A DNA stretch of 64,000 nt from Sphingobacterium yanglingense (GTDB lineage: Bacteria; Bacteroidota; Bacteroidia; Sphingobacteriales; Sphingobacteriaceae): the NCBI RefSeq assembly GCF_004363245.1, contig NZ_SNYV01000013.1, positions 148,939-212,938 on the forward strand, given 5' to 3'. A program made the translations under genes and the position numbers. Shown here piece by piece: positions 63,131-64,000 of this stretch. The notes below the pieces were generated by a model that did no database searches, had not been told where the DNA came from, and worked only from the letters and a program-made list of their open reading frames with translations. Position 1 is the stretch's first letter. Every line of letters starts with the position of its first letter.

Positions 63131-64000
63131 ATGAAAAGAAAATATATAAGTATACTAGTTATTGCAACATTAGCCTTGGTTTCATCCTCTTGTAGCAATT
63201 TTTTGGACGTCAAGCCAGTAGGTAAGTTAATTCCATCAAAATCGGAGGATTTGGCCGACCTGTTAAACAGTAACAATACCATGGATTGGCAATTTAGAGA
63301 TGGCTATTGGGGCAATTTCTATGCATTACTAGGCGATAATTATCAGCTGAGTGAAAATCAGTCAAAATATTTCTATACACCGAGCAACTCCTATACCGAG
63401 CGTTTTGCAGCCTATACCTTTAATCCGCCGTATGAAAACCCTTACGAGGGTTCTGGCAATTGGAGTTTAGGAATATACCGTGCAGTCGAAGTATTCAACA
63501 ACGTAATCGATGGTGTGCAAAACTTACCGGGGCAGTCCGATACGGACTTAGGTAAGGTGATTACTGCTCAAGCCAAAGCGGGTCGTGCATGGACTATACT
63601 ATTGGGCGCATTGGCTTATGGACCAGCCTACGATCCAACCAATATAAGTCAGAAACCCGTTATGCCTTACCGTACTTTTTCCGATCCGAATACCCCAAAC
63701 CCAGCACTTTCCAATATCGGTCAGTTGTTTGATTTGGCAGAACAAGATCTGAAAGATGCCTTAGTAAATGCACCGGTTAATGTTGGCAATCCAAGTCGTG
63801 CTAATTTGGCTGCTGTTCATGGACTATTGGCGCAGTTGTACATGTACAAAAGAGACTGGCCAAAAATGTTGACCCATGCACAAGAAGCTTGGGATAAATC
63901 CGTCGCTGCCAAAGGTGGCGTAAATAACCTCATTTATAACCTTAACGATTTCTATTACCAACCGAATCCGAATGCTTCTCCAGCTCCAGGTACAGATGTG
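63131..64000 (+). CDS. SusD/RagB-family outer membrane lipoprotein, partial at the right edge
   Basis: First 290 codons, open at the window end. Lipoprotein signal ISILVIATLALVSSSC (Cys about 20), then SNFLDVKPVGKLIPSKSEDL, a SusD mature start. Helical part includes SLGIYRAVEVFNNVIDGVQN and ARAxxL-like TPR segments (KAGRAWTILLGALAYGPAYD; ANLAAVHGLLAQLYMYKRDW). Partner of the SusC gene just upstream. The C-terminal SusD domain must lie beyond the edge. Confidence 0.94.
   Translation, partial: MKRKYISILVIATLALVSSSCSNFLDVKPVGKLIPSKSEDLADLLNSNNTMDWQFRDGYWGNFYALLGDNYQLSENQSKYFYTPSNSYTERFAAYTFNPPYENPYEGSGNWSLGIYRAVEVFNNVIDGVQNLPGQSDTDLGKVITAQAKAGRAWTILLGALAYGPAYDPTNISQKPVMPYRTFSDPNTPNPALSNIGQLFDLAEQDLKDALVNAPVNVGNPSRANLAAVHGLLAQLYMYKRDWPKMLTHAQEAWDKSVAAKGGVNNLIYNLNDFYYQPNPNASPAPGTDV

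Noticed and set aside
1..64000. CRISPR arrays, tRNA or rRNA genes, complete insertion sequences
   Set aside because: No regularly spaced short repeats, no tRNA-like cloverleaf or rRNA sequence recognised by eye, and no transposase gene; a tRNA scan would be needed to exclude them fully.

Overview
The window looks like a Bacteroidota chromosome, most likely family Sphingobacteriaceae (Sphingobacterium/Pedobacter type). The grounds are SusC/SusD pairs with ECF sigma and FecR anti-sigma genes, TAnnTTTG -7 promoter boxes, STN-domain TonB receptors, TlpA proteins and a zeaxanthin-type carotenoid cluster. No rRNA, tRNA or CRISPR array was recognised. All family assignments come from reading translations by eye, not from searches.

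Layout. (1) 52-1806, minus: ECF sigma and FecR of a cluster whose SusC probably starts just left of the window. (2) 1964-14807, plus: ECF sigma, FecR, SusC, SusD, then a GldA-like ATPase, a GldF-GldG fusion permease and two short MutS-like ATPases, closely packed. (3) 25957-15005, minus: FecR, SusC, SusD, DUF4843 and PKD-like lipoproteins, a three-domain thioredoxin protein and, last, the ECF sigma. (4) 26477-34831, plus: ECF sigma, FecR, SusC, SusD and a six-hairpin glycosidase-like protein. (5) 35091-45160: a patchwork of TlpA genes, a single-domain DUF1456 gene, a decayed zinc metalloprotease, hipBA under a perfect palindromic operator, an ORF6N fragment, an esterase-like gene between attC-like motifs, and a DUF1016/DinB chimera. 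(6) 45206-49854, minus: GNAT, metallo-hydrolase, and an ABC transporter set with a NEW3 protein. (7) 50076-55373, plus: SRPBCC protein, MarR regulator, then crtI-crtB-crtZ-crtYcd-idi. (8) 55411-57198, minus: PNPOx-like protein, secreted protein and a decayed GNAT pair. (9) 57513 to the right edge: ECF sigma, FecR, SusC and a partial SusD.

In the SusCD clusters the receptor presumably senses or imports a ligand, signals through FecR, and frees an ECF sigma factor that raises expression of the same operon. The carotenoid cluster should convert GGPP, made elsewhere because crtE is absent, to phytoene, lycopene, beta-carotene and zeaxanthin, probably under the adjacent MarR protein.

The two observations I rate highest are (a) an interspersed repeat with four copies, built of a hairpin with one compensatory base-pair change, a SusC-leader-like AU-rich stretch, and in three copies a 22-codon frame of constant length; and (b) the SusCD, Gld-type ABC exporter and double MutS-like operon, whose gene combination I do not recognise as a described system.
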